Of a stretch of DNA of 56,940 nucleotides, positions 31,931-41,400 are shown in pieces. Every line of letters begins with the position of its first letter. The first letter of the stretch is position 1. Where the stretch lies: IMG/VR virus record IMGVR_UViG_3300032093_009193, positions 1 through 56,940 of that record, one strand, 5' to 3'. A program made the translations under genes and the position numbers. This stretch comes from a virus. The notes beneath the pieces were generated by a model that was not told the origin of the DNA, made no database searches, and was given only the letters and a program-made list of their open reading frames with translations.

Positions 31931-33643
31931 CTAAAACATCCAAAATTGCGTTGAAATGGAATTTTTCCCTTTCTTACCATCAAACCATCTATCTTCACCA
32001 TCCCAATCGCCATCAAGAAAACTCATACCATCTTCTATAAAACCAAAAGGAATTAATTCTGATTCTATTTTTTCAATTTCATTATTATATAGTTCAATTC
32101 TTATATCTTTATTTGTGATGTTTTCAAAAAAATCTTGTCTGGTTGCCCAAGCAAAAAGAACCAAACACATCACCAAGTCATCTCTGTGTCCATCATCGGC
32201 TTTATACGATTGACCATCAGCAATGAAGGTCGTTAATTGATCTATGATATCTGGGTCGTGGAAGACGATTTTATCATTCTCTACTAAATTTTTTAATATC
32301 GTACATCCTAGTTTTTTTACTGGATGTGTGGTTCTGACACCTAGGTATGTTCTTTTTGCGTTGACATTTTCTCCAATAATTTGTCCATGGTGACCTTTAA
32401 AACTAGATTTTATCAAATTCTCATATTGTAAATCATTATGTAAGATTTCTGCAACCTGATTTCCAATATCATTAATCTCCACCATCACATAGGCGTTATT
32501 ATATTTTTTAGCCACGGCTCTAATATATGATGGGAAAAGTAATGGTGATATTGTATTATTTCTAAAAACTGCAACCACTTTGTATGGAATAGTTGATATA
32601 TCGACAACTGTAAATGCACTATCGTCACTACCCTGACCTTTTGAAACATCCACGGTCATGAAATAGAGATGATCGTCTGTTTTCTTTTCCTCGTCACCCT
32701 TTATAGGTTCTTCATATACGGTATATCCCTCATGATTCTTAAATCTGGATTTTCCATAACTCAATACATTTAATTTATTTGCATCAATTAAGGTATTCGC
32801 AGATCCTATGAATGAGCATTCAAATTCTGCATCGAATTGTCTTTCCGATGTATTTCTTATTTGAATTTCTCTCCAAGCATCATCCCTCAGAGGTCCACCT
32901 GGATATTGGGGAACTTGCCTCCAGCTAACCTCAAATGGAAAATATTCATTCTGTCCAGTGCTTGCACCCTTCCACAACTGATAAAACATATTCAACCCTC
33001 TTGGGGTTGAGATGATGATCATTTGAGTGCTTTGACCAGCAGTGATCGTTGGATAAACTGACGAAAAGAATTCTTCAGCAACAGTAGTTGGAACGAAGGC
33101 AAACTCGTCCAAGAAAATTATATTAAAAGATCCACCACGAATCGCTGAGGATGAGGTTGCAGCTGCCAATATCTTTGAGCCATTCTCTAATTGAATTGAA
33201 CCTTTATTCCATTCTATTATACCTTGCTGCAACCATTGTGGTAAATGTTCATAGGCTTCTCTTATTCTGCCTAAAATATCCCTTGCAGTATTTAACTTGT
33301 TTGCCAGAATAGCAACACTCATGTTTTGATTGAATAAGACTCTATGAAGAAGGTAGCAGCAACCAACCGTAGTGGTCTTACCAGCCTGACGACAAACCTT
33401 TCCTATTACGAATCTGTGATCGCATAGAGCCTTTACCAGTTCTTGCTGATAATCGTATAGATCGAAGTCGGTAACACCTTTGTCTAGGGTAACAACCTTT
33501 ACATACTTTTTTGCAAAGTATATTGGATCATTTGCACACTTGATATATTCTTTCACCTGATCTTCGGTAAATTCAATTTTGACCCCTGCGGGTTTTAAAT
33601 TCGCATTTCCCAAATAACCTGGAGCTTTTTTATACGCTGTCAT
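31931..33643 (-). CDS. 17: Terminase large subunit (gp17)
   Basis: A 570-aa packaging motor. Walker A CRQAGKT is at 84-90, Walker B IIFLDE at 175-180, the coupling motif STPRG follows, and the RNase-H-fold nuclease carries TVDVSKGQGSDDSAF near 329, VEINDIGNQVAE and GHRDDLVMCLVLFAW. All catalytic Asp residues for headful cutting appear present. It overlaps the small subunit gene by 14 bp. The 47-bp gap before gene 18 (31884-31930) is AT-rich and shows only the gene 18 ribosome site. Confidence 0.96.
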   Translation of the reverse strand: MTAYKKAPGYLGNANLKPAGVKIEFTEDQVKEYIKCANDPIYFAKKYVKVVTLDKGVTDFDLYDYQQELVKALCDHRFVIGKVCRQAGKTTTVGCCYLLHRVLFNQNMSVAILANKLNTARDILGRIREAYEHLPQWLQQGIIEWNKGSIQLENGSKILAAATSSSAIRGGSFNIIFLDEFAFVPTTVAEEFFSSVYPTITAGQSTQMIIISTPRGLNMFYQLWKGASTGQNEYFPFEVSWRQVPQYPGGPLRDDAWREIQIRNTSERQFDAEFECSFIGSANTLIDANKLNVLSYGKSRFKNHEGYTVYEEPIKGDEEKKTDDHLYFMTVDVSKGQGSDDSAFTVVDISTIPYKVVAVFRNNTISPLLFPSYIRAVAKKYNNAYVMVEINDIGNQVAEILHNDLQYENLIKSSFKGHHGQIIGENVNAKRTYLGVRTTHPVKKLGCTILKNLVENDKIVFHDPDIIDQLTTFIADGQSYKADDGHRDDLVMCLVLFAWATRQDFFENITNKDIRIELYNNEIEKIESELIPFGFIEDGMSFLDGDWDGEDRWFDGKKGKNSISTQFWMF

Positions 33644-34070
33644 TTTCTATAACCTTGTTCTGTGCTCTAGATTTATTAATTAAATTCTGTAGATCTGTCG
33701 TTGATCCAACATAAATTGAATTATTTGTTATATTTGTAATTTTTTCTCTTTGAATGTTTTCTGTTTTCTCATGAACAACAATCAGATCTTTGTTCATCTC
33801 GGAAACTGTCTTTAGAAGTAAAGCTGCAACTTCATAGGCTCTTGGAGAGTCGCTCGCATTTGCAACCTTCATTATTCCATCTAGAGCATCCATTCCATTT
33901 GAAATTAGTTCTTTTAAATTTGTTCTAGCATCGTTGAAATCATTATTTAAAACTTCTTCTCTACTTCTTTTTATTTCTTTAGTTATTGCTGTTTTTTCAA
34001 CTGGTTTATTAATAACATCATTGTTCGTAATTTCTAAAGCATTTGCAATATTTTCAAAAGGGTCTTTCAT
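33630..34070 (-). CDS. 16: Terminase small subunit (gp16)
   Basis: A 146-aa, mostly helical protein in the T4 gene 16 position. It contains DARTNLKELISNGMDALDGIMKVA, then AYEVAALLLKTVSEMNKDLI and a C-terminal ITNNSIYVGSTTDLQNLI segment. Small terminase rings recognise the packaging start and regulate gp17. The central paired helices match the gp16 oligomerisation core. Confidence 0.85.
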   Translation of the reverse strand: MKDPFENIANALEITNNDVINKPVEKTAITKEIKRSREEVLNNDFNDARTNLKELISNGMDALDGIMKVANASDSPRAYEVAALLLKTVSEMNKDLIVVHEKTENIQREKITNITNNSIYVGSTTDLQNLINKSRAQNKVIENDSV

Positions 34071-34072
34071 TT

Positions 34073-34816
34073 TTAATTCTCATAGTAGTATATTCCACTT
34101 CCAGTTATAGAATCTCCAGTATATCCAACATCGTAAACCAAAGCTGATGGGGCTGTAGTTAGACCATTGTAAATTCTTACATTTGCATTTTCTATGATCA
34201 TAGAAATATTTCTCTTAATATGACCATAGAGATAGGTTTTCATTGTAAAGTTAAAGACCGTGGTTACTGATCTTCTGGTAGAAAAATCACCCTCGTAATC
34301 TTCAGATGTGCTTATATCGTTCAAGACAATAGGAACATCTATTGCCTGATTTATTGTGTTGTAGTTGATCGACAAATTGAATTCTGGTTGAAAGTATGGA
34401 GCAATTTGCTCTATAATTTGTAGATTGTCTTCCAGAGATCTTGTAAATGAATACAGATTTATATTGATATTATATGGTATTTCCATATATGTTGTATCTG
34501 TATAGTTTTCAGTGGATAATCTTTTCTGTATCATTCTATTTAATTTTCTAGTAGGATCATATAGAATGTTGATTATCTCATAGCCTAATCTTGGATATGT
34601 TGCCTGTATGTGTGTCTTATCAGTAACGCCAGTTTCGGTTGTCAGTCTATAGATAAACTTCTCTTTTGGACCATAGACGATTGGAACTTTTATCTTTGAA
34701 GTTATCTCATCTTCTGAGTCTTTTCTCAAGATGGTTATCTGATTAAATAAAGATCCAAAAGCAACTATGCTTTTTCTCAGAGTTTCATTGTAATAGGCAT
34801 TTGTCTCTCCAAACAT
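34073..34816 (-). CDS. 15: Tail sheath stabiliser (gp15)
   Basis: A 247-aa protein resembling T4 gp15 from the start (FGETNAYYNETLRKSIVAFGSLFNQITILR) through KVPIVYGPKEKFIYRL and TYPRLGYEIINILYDPTRKL. gp15 forms a hexamer on top of the tail that joins it to the neck. It overlaps gene 14 (TAATG). Confidence 0.87.
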   Translation of the reverse strand: MFGETNAYYNETLRKSIVAFGSLFNQITILRKDSEDEITSKIKVPIVYGPKEKFIYRLTTETGVTDKTHIQATYPRLGYEIINILYDPTRKLNRMIQKRLSTENYTDTTYMEIPYNININLYSFTRSLEDNLQIIEQIAPYFQPEFNLSINYNTINQAIDVPIVLNDISTSEDYEGDFSTRRSVTTVFNFTMKTYLYGHIKRNISMIIENANVRIYNGLTTAPSALVYDVGYTGDSITGSGIYYYEN

Positions 34817-35697
34817 TAATATTGTCCTTCCGAGAATGGATCTGTTTCACTTTGATTGAATAAAGTCTTATCCAATCTTTCAGCTTCCAGATATGAATTA
34901 TCACCATCGCTTTCTTCTCTGATTGGATCAGTTTGGATAATGGTATTTGTCAGATAGGTTGAGAATGCTGTATATCCAGCACCAGAAATAGCACCACTCA
35001 ATGTGGCCCCAGATATGTAAGTTCCAACTTCATCATAAACAAAGAGTCTTGAATAGGTATAACCCTTTTGGAACTCTTGAACTGTTGCTGTATAACCAGA
35101 TTGATTTACAAATTCCCCAACAAGATAAGTTCCATTTGTCTTTCCAACCAGATTGTATCTTCTGACATAGGATGTTCTGTCAGTGGTCGCAGAATCCAAA
35201 ACATCGATTCCAGTTGTAAATTCTTCGTGAGAATACACGAAAGCCTCCAGTGTCAATGTATAGCAATTCAATGTTCCCAATTGATAGAATGGAATCTCGT
35301 CTTCCAATTTGTTAATTTCAAATATTGTTCCAGATAATGGAAAATAAACCAAATCACCTTCTCTTGGTCTTAAGATCTCTGTTTCTTTTGTGGATATTTC
35401 TCTCTTAAATCTAGTCTTAGACAATTGAATTGTCATTCTATCGGTAATGAGTACGCCGAACTTGCTGATGACATCAGCTTGTCCATCGAAACTAAAGATC
35501 GTTTGGATGTATGCTTCTATCTTATACGCTGTTGAAAATTTCGACTGTATATCTTCACCAAGAATATTGTCCAATTTAAAATATTCTCTAGGAACATATA
35601 AAACATCTTGACCAGTAACTTTTATGGTTTCTATTGTTAGATCATCTAGTAATTTTTGATCTAGTTGTGAAAATTTAAAAAATGGATTAGTTGCCAT
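34816..35697 (-). CDS. 14: Neck protein (gp14)
   Basis: A 293-aa protein with the T4 gp14 N-terminal pattern DQKLLDDLTIETIKVTGQDVLYVPR, then a KIEAYIQTIFSFDGQADVISKFG and PREGDLVYFPLSGTIFEI block. The C-terminal end RLDKTLFNQSETDPFSEG is acidic. gp14 and gp13 form the neck between portal and tail. Order 13-14-15 is as in T4. Confidence 0.86.
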   Translation of the reverse strand: MATNPFFKFSQLDQKLLDDLTIETIKVTGQDVLYVPREYFKLDNILGEDIQSKFSTAYKIEAYIQTIFSFDGQADVISKFGVLITDRMTIQLSKTRFKREISTKETEILRPREGDLVYFPLSGTIFEINKLEDEIPFYQLGTLNCYTLTLEAFVYSHEEFTTGIDVLDSATTDRTSYVRRYNLVGKTNGTYLVGEFVNQSGYTATVQEFQKGYTYSRLFVYDEVGTYISGATLSGAISGAGYTAFSTYLTNTIIQTDPIREESDGDNSYLEAERLDKTLFNQSETDPFSEGQY

Positions 35698-35700
35698 TTA

Positions 35701-36504
35701 TTATCCCATAAAGAAAGATGCTGGTAATTCGTATGATGTCAAAACCTCATTTTCTATGGCTGCTATTTCTTGAACTGCTTCGGCATAAATCTGACCACCC
35801 TTCATCACAATTCCACCTGGCAATTGAACTCCATCATACTTTGCCATGTTTGCTCCCCATTGTCTTTTAATCAATGCAGTTAAGTATTTCTTTAAAAGAC
35901 GATCATCAAATATTTTTGTATATAATTCAGGATCAAGGGCTGCATATGTCTCGAAAACCAAATAGTCTCCAGCCTTGAGTTCACTCCAATTGCAATCTAT
36001 GTGTATTCTATTTGTGACTTTGCTGAATCTTAGTGCTTTTTCACCTTGAAAGAAATCTTCAATGAGTTTTATATATCTTTTCGTAGAATCATATGAAGCC
36101 AGACCCATAGAGCCACCACCGTTATATCCTCTGTTTATTCCAAAGTAATCAACTAATGCAAGTTGATATTTTAGATCAAACATGTCGATGTTTGCAAAAT
36201 TTCCAAATTGAAATAATTTGACAACGGATACTATGTTGCTACCATTTGGCTTTGATGTAGCACTTCCATCCCAACCTAAAATATTATTAGTATTGATATA
36301 TTTATTTTCAACATCGGTTGATGTCAGTTGATATTTAAAAAAGACTTTCTCGACTCCATCAAAATGTCTTTCCACAAAAAAATCAAGAGCTTCATCTAGA
36401 CGATCTTCACATTGTTCAGTATCGACATTTATTTCGATAACTGGAAATCCAAGTGTTCTTAGAGCATAGTCTATTATTGTTTGTCTAGAATTTGGTCTTG
36501 ACAT
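35701..36504 (-). CDS. 13: Neck protein (gp13)
   Basis: A 267-aa protein starting RQTIIDYALRTLGFPVIEINVD, then EQCEDRLDEALDFFVERHFDG, RIHIDCNWSELKAGDYLVFE and LLKKYLTALIKRQWGANMAKY, the standard gp13 chain. gp13 binds the portal after packaging and closes the head. AATAAATA (one mismatch from the late box) lies upstream, in the short gap after the Cys-rich gene. Confidence 0.88.
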   Translation of the reverse strand: MSRPNSRQTIIDYALRTLGFPVIEINVDTEQCEDRLDEALDFFVERHFDGVEKVFFKYQLTSTDVENKYINTNNILGWDGSATSKPNGSNIVSVVKLFQFGNFANIDMFDLKYQLALVDYFGINRGYNGGGSMGLASYDSTKRYIKLIEDFFQGEKALRFSKVTNRIHIDCNWSELKAGDYLVFETYAALDPELYTKIFDDRLLKKYLTALIKRQWGANMAKYDGVQLPGGIVMKGGQIYAEAVQEIAAIENEVLTSYELPASFFMG

Positions 36505-36525
36505 TTTTATCTCTTAAAATATTTA

Positions 36526-37026
36526 TTATTTTGGATCGGGGACTGTTACTGGAATTTTCTCAAGATCTGAATAATTTATGTTATTTTCGATGTAATATCT
36601 TCTAGTTATTGGATCTTGACCCTCTGATTCTTCAGATTTTCTATAATTGCTAAATCCTGGCATTTGTAATGGACAAGAAAGTTTTGGATAATCCAACTTT
36701 GAATATTCATCACCATTAGATACAAGCCAAGTGCCTTTTCTATCCCCACAACCACAACCACCGCAGAAGAATTTTCCAGGAGTGACGCTTGGTTTGAGAT
36801 GCTCACATGGTGGAAGCTCTCCACCCTGCTTCATATTTCCAAAGCAAGACATGACCCTTAACTGTTTTACTGGAAGACTTACTTTTTTATTCGATATTCC
36901 CCTTGAAGCTATGGCCGATGCAAAATTTTGCACCATGCTAATTTTATTCTTTATAGATGTATCTTCTTTGATTTCTTCTGTTCTAAACTTTTCATTATTT
37001 TTATTTTTATTGCAGTTACAACTCAT
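36526..37026 (-). CDS. Cys-rich hypothetical protein at the fibritin (wac) position
   Basis: A 166-aa protein with a CNCNK start, then C at about 62, CEHL near 74, a CGGCGCGDR cluster near 88-96 and a SCPLQMPG near 120. Nine or so cysteines in such spacing suggest zinc or disulfide binding. It lies where T4 has wac, just before gene 13, but shows none of fibritin's coiled coil. It overlaps the 491-aa gene (ATGA). No known family recognised. Confidence 0.55.
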   Translation of the reverse strand: MSCNCNKNKNNEKFRTEEIKEDTSIKNKISMVQNFASAIASRGISNKKVSLPVKQLRVMSCFGNMKQGGELPPCEHLKPSVTPGKFFCGGCGCGDRKGTWLVSNGDEYSKLDYPKLSCPLQMPGFSNYRKSEESEGQDPITRRYYIENNINYSDLEKIPVTVPDPK

Positions 37027-38480
37027 GTTAAAATCACCTTTCTGAATAATCTTAAATATACATTCGTGTCAGTTGGCATCAATACGGTATATCCAAACTT
37101 TGTGGTATTTGTAAAATTTTGCCCATAAACAAATACATGCCCATTAAAACTATATTTTTCACTACTATTTGATAAAATATTTTCATAAAATATAGAAGAA
37201 GAAGCTAATTTATTCTTGATATTCAACTTGGTCTTTAGCGAAGAATCTTTATTTATTTTATTTGATAAATAATACAATTCTATGATGCTTGGTATGTAAT
37301 AATCGGCAAAACCTCTTCTAATTTGTCCTGTTATAGTATTTATGAGTTTTGTTCCATGCCCATAGAAATTTATTCTATCCCCATAGCAATTGTAAAAACC
37401 ATCCGATAACGATGTATTTGGCATCGTAGAAGTTTGCTCTTCTGGAGACATATAAACTGCATAGTAGTCATATTTATCAACAATCAAGGCCCATTTCGAA
37501 TAAACATCTCTTGGTGTCGTATCATTGTAGTGTTGTTCAACTGGTTCTTTGAGATTCAAAGATCCATAAACTTTAGAGGATGACGAATTTACTGTAAATT
37601 TTCCTATATAAATTCCACCCTGGAATTCATCACCAGAAGTCAACCCTAAAAGGTCAAAATCAACCTCGGACATACTGTATGGTTCTATTTTTCTATTTGC
37701 TAGTTTCGTTGGATTTTCTGGTGAAAAGCTTGAATTGCAGAAGACAAAACCATCTTCTTCAGTTTCTGGAGAAATCCAGTATCCAAAACAATCATCCTTA
37801 AATGAAAGATTGCACTCATATGAAAATCCAGTAGTAATTTTAGTCAAATCAAAACATGCACCAACATCCTCTGTGGTGGTAGATGCAGCACCAACTGCCA
37901 TTTGTTTGTAAAGGAAATCTGTAAGTCCAGATGTTGAGCAGTTAGATGTCGCACAAGTTTCAGAACTGTTGTAAACTGGAACATTTCTCAATGTTCCATC
38001 ATTGAATGTTATACCTCTCAATGAACATTCTCTCTCCGAACAAACATTCTCACATGTTATTCCTATAGGAAATCCAGAGGCATCATATGCAAAATAACAA
38101 CAAGATTGAGGAATTCTTGCATCGATACCTAGAAGATTTAAGGGATTTGTCGGATGAAAAACTCCACCTATTCTTGAGCACTCACATTGTGATGTTGTAG
38201 CTTTACCCCAATCTGGATTCGCACCAAGAACTGCTGGATTGTTTGCTACTTGTATTTTTTGATCAAATGTCAGATAAGAGCAAGCAAAACAATTTCCAAT
38301 TTCCCCTTGTTGTGGGCAAGAAACATTATCACCTACCAAAAAAGTTCCATTATTGATAAAACATTCATAAAATGTTATTTGGTCGCTGGTTCCATCTGTA
38401 TAACAACAAGTTCCAATTTTTTTTAGATCAGAACCAAAATCCTTTACTGATTTAACTCTTGATCTAAATTGAATACTCAT
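37023..38480 (-). CDS. Cys-rich surface protein with degenerate DUF1566-like C-terminus
   Basis: About 485 aa from the ATG at 38480, which follows AAGGAG and overlaps the previous stop (ATGA). Residues near 20-170 are Cys-rich (GTCCYTDGT, CSYLTFDQK, CECSRIGGVFHP, SCCYFAYD, CENVCSERECSLRG). The C-terminal part has LTSGDEFQGGIYIGKF, then WALIVDKYDYYAVYMSPEE and ADYYIPSIIELYYL, which matches DUF1566-type (W-x-hPS-x-x-EL) lectin-fold domains although the YWSS strand is not evident. It lacks a collagen-like start. Likely virion adhesin. Confidence 0.6.
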   Translation of the reverse strand: MSIQFRSRVKSVKDFGSDLKKIGTCCYTDGTSDQITFYECFINNGTFLVGDNVSCPQQGEIGNCFACSYLTFDQKIQVANNPAVLGANPDWGKATTSQCECSRIGGVFHPTNPLNLLGIDARIPQSCCYFAYDASGFPIGITCENVCSERECSLRGITFNDGTLRNVPVYNSSETCATSNCSTSGLTDFLYKQMAVGAASTTTEDVGACFDLTKITTGFSYECNLSFKDDCFGYWISPETEEDGFVFCNSSFSPENPTKLANRKIEPYSMSEVDFDLLGLTSGDEFQGGIYIGKFTVNSSSSKVYGSLNLKEPVEQHYNDTTPRDVYSKWALIVDKYDYYAVYMSPEEQTSTMPNTSLSDGFYNCYGDRINFYGHGTKLINTITGQIRRGFADYYIPSIIELYYLSNKINKDSSLKTKLNIKNKLASSSIFYENILSNSSEKYSFNGHVFVYGQNFTNTTKFGYTVLMPTDTNVYLRLFRKVILT

Positions 38481-41400
38481 GATTCTCCTTGTACGCAATC
38501 TTCAAGATTGTTTATTGCCGTAAGATCAGTTGCATCTACAGGTACACAAACATAATCGGTATCAGAAATATATAGTTTCTTTAAAACAGTACCAGCAAAT
38601 GCAGTTACACAGCTATTGTTTGGTCTTTCTCTATAGAACATTTCTCCTGGAATATTTACCTGATTTTGTTGTAAATTTAGTAAAAGATTTTGAGGTATAT
38701 TTGTTATTTTTTCAAATCCAGGATTATTATTATATTGATCTATAAATTGTTGACAGGTTATCTTCGTTCCGTCATTCTTTGTTAAACAGAAATTTCCACA
38801 AATACTATTTTGTTCATTTGGGCACTCGTCTGTTCCAGAATTTACTGGAGCACACATTTTATCTCTTATTGATGAAGTGCTACTTCCCTGAGAAGTATAG
38901 ATGGCAAATCTTGGCAAATATTGAACCAAATCGGGGGCTGTATCTAAAAAGACATCAGGAAGTGGGAACCAATATTGAATTAATCCACCACCAGTGCATG
39001 TAAAATCTCCACCTAATTGATTCTTTAAAACATTTAAAACAGTTCTATGCTGTATGCATGGATCTCCGACTTCAACACAACTTACTGTACCAGTTGGACA
39101 AGATTGAGCACTATTGTATTCTATAGAACCTCTACAACCACAAGAAGATTCAGAATCCTGACAAGATGTTATTATGGCTTTGTCTATTCTATTTGGAGAA
39201 AAGCAACAAGGTAAACATTCTGAACAATTTGGATCTTGAGAGCCAAATTGACAAAGGGATGTAGTTTGTTCGTCACAATCTGGATTGTTTCTAATAGTTT
39301 GAACACCCCAACCACTTAAAGTTGGAATTCCAGAACCTATAACATAATTTGTTTCATTTTGAACTTGATAATCCTTACAGAGTGGACATGTTGGTTCATA
39401 ATTTGGAACAGAAAATCCACAGGCTAAACCGTGACATTCATTTCCTAATGTTATTTTAGATCTAGTACTTTGATTAACCGAATCATTTTCAGTTGGTTTT
39501 ATGTCTGTGAATAAAACAAGTCTGAGAGTATTATGAGCAACTAATCTTCTATCTGTAAATTTATCTGGATCAATATCAATTCCAGCTTCTCCATCTCCTG
39601 TATCATTGTAATTAATATAATCTTTTGGATTTGGTATAGTTATACAGAAGACAAATTCACCATCTCCCAAATACTTCATTCTACCATATGGTAAAGTTAT
39701 GCTGTCTTGATCGTAAGGATCATTAATAGCTTTGGATAAATAACCGATAACTCTTTCAGTTGTATAATCTTGTTCTACTATTTGAGTGCTAGTATTAAAA
39801 TTTCCAATATTGCTTTCTGAAAGATATCTTTTATATGGAGCATTTGTGTCATTCGGATTAAATTCTATATGTCCGCTGTCGTATATAATATCATATGGTT
39901 TTGTTTTATAAGTATTCGCAGATACAACGGCTGGTATTACTGTCGAACCACCAGGACCAAAACCTCCAGTAGTTTCTTTTCTAGCCTGATAATTTGGATT
40001 CAATAGGTCTACTGTTAATGGATGTCCTGGATAATTTAATCCATAAAATTGATATGGTACTGAATCTGATTGTTCGGCTTCAATATTATTTATGAATGTA
40101 TTTGAAAATGAATTTGATGTTCTCGCATATTTTTTATATACTGATCTTATACTATTTGTATTAGAATTTGGAAAAGTTGGAAATATGGAATCGGAAGCTC
40201 TCATATAGGTGTAACCCATATTAAAATAACCAACTGGAATTCCTATACCTCCAACTATATTTCCACTAGAATTTATAGTGGCAGAGACAGCACTGCTATT
40301 ATTTTGTGGATTTATTTTACCAGGTTCAGATTCTGATGCAGTATATAGATTGTTATTAGATCTATCTAGTAATTCTTTATTATAATAAAACTGAATGATC
40401 GCATTCATTCGATCATGAAATGGACTTTGATCCCCAGAGGTTGAAACTGGAGTTAGTAATTGAAATGTTTCTAAAATATTATATACTTTTAATTGTGATA
40501 TGTTTGTTGAAACGGTATAATTAGTATTAATTAATGGATAATTATAAGTAACAAACATTCTAGAAGTTGTATTGGTCGTATATTGAAAGGGCTTTGAAGT
40601 TCCAGAAATATTAATACTTCCAGAACTATTAAAATTTACTATATCACCAGCAGTTGTAAATCCTTTTACATATCCAGTAGAATTTTCAAAACCTTTAGTG
40701 AGTCCCATTATGTTAAGACCCAATTTGAGATAATAATCAGTCAAATCTGAGGCAGTGGTCAATCCACCTGGAATTATTTCTGGTCTTGGTGTAAGTTCTT
40801 GTGGAATTGTATTAAATAGTGCATTTCCATTAATATCGAAGTCTGCACTTCTATTTGGTTCTCGCTTCAATCCCAACAATGGATTATTCAATTGATCTCT
40901 CAACTGAACAGTAGATGGCATATATGCAAATTCATCAACAAGATCAACACTAATTTTATATTTTATTGATCCAGTAGTTGGATCTAAATTTTCTTCTAAA
41001 CTTCGATCAGTTGGATTAATAAACTCAAATGGATTATCATTTTCATCGACATATCCATTGAGTGCCGCTAAATTATGTGCAAAGTGTCTTGGATAATGTG
41101 TTCTTAACAGATAAAATCTAAAATTTTCAGGATTTCCAGTATCACATTTTATTTTTAAGCAAATTCTAGCAAGTTTATCTTCACCCTGTGGAAAATTTGG
41201 ATCTGTTGCTAGTTCACCATTGTAAAAATAATTTGGATAAGCAACTCCAGTTTGTGGTGTTATAGATCTAAAATTTTCCTTTGTTATGAATATATCTTTT
41301 ACACCAATACCCTGTCTGAAATATATTTTTGGAGCACCAGTAATTACTTGATTAGTTTCAGACAATGCATAGTTTACAACTCCTGGGGTCAAAATAGAAT

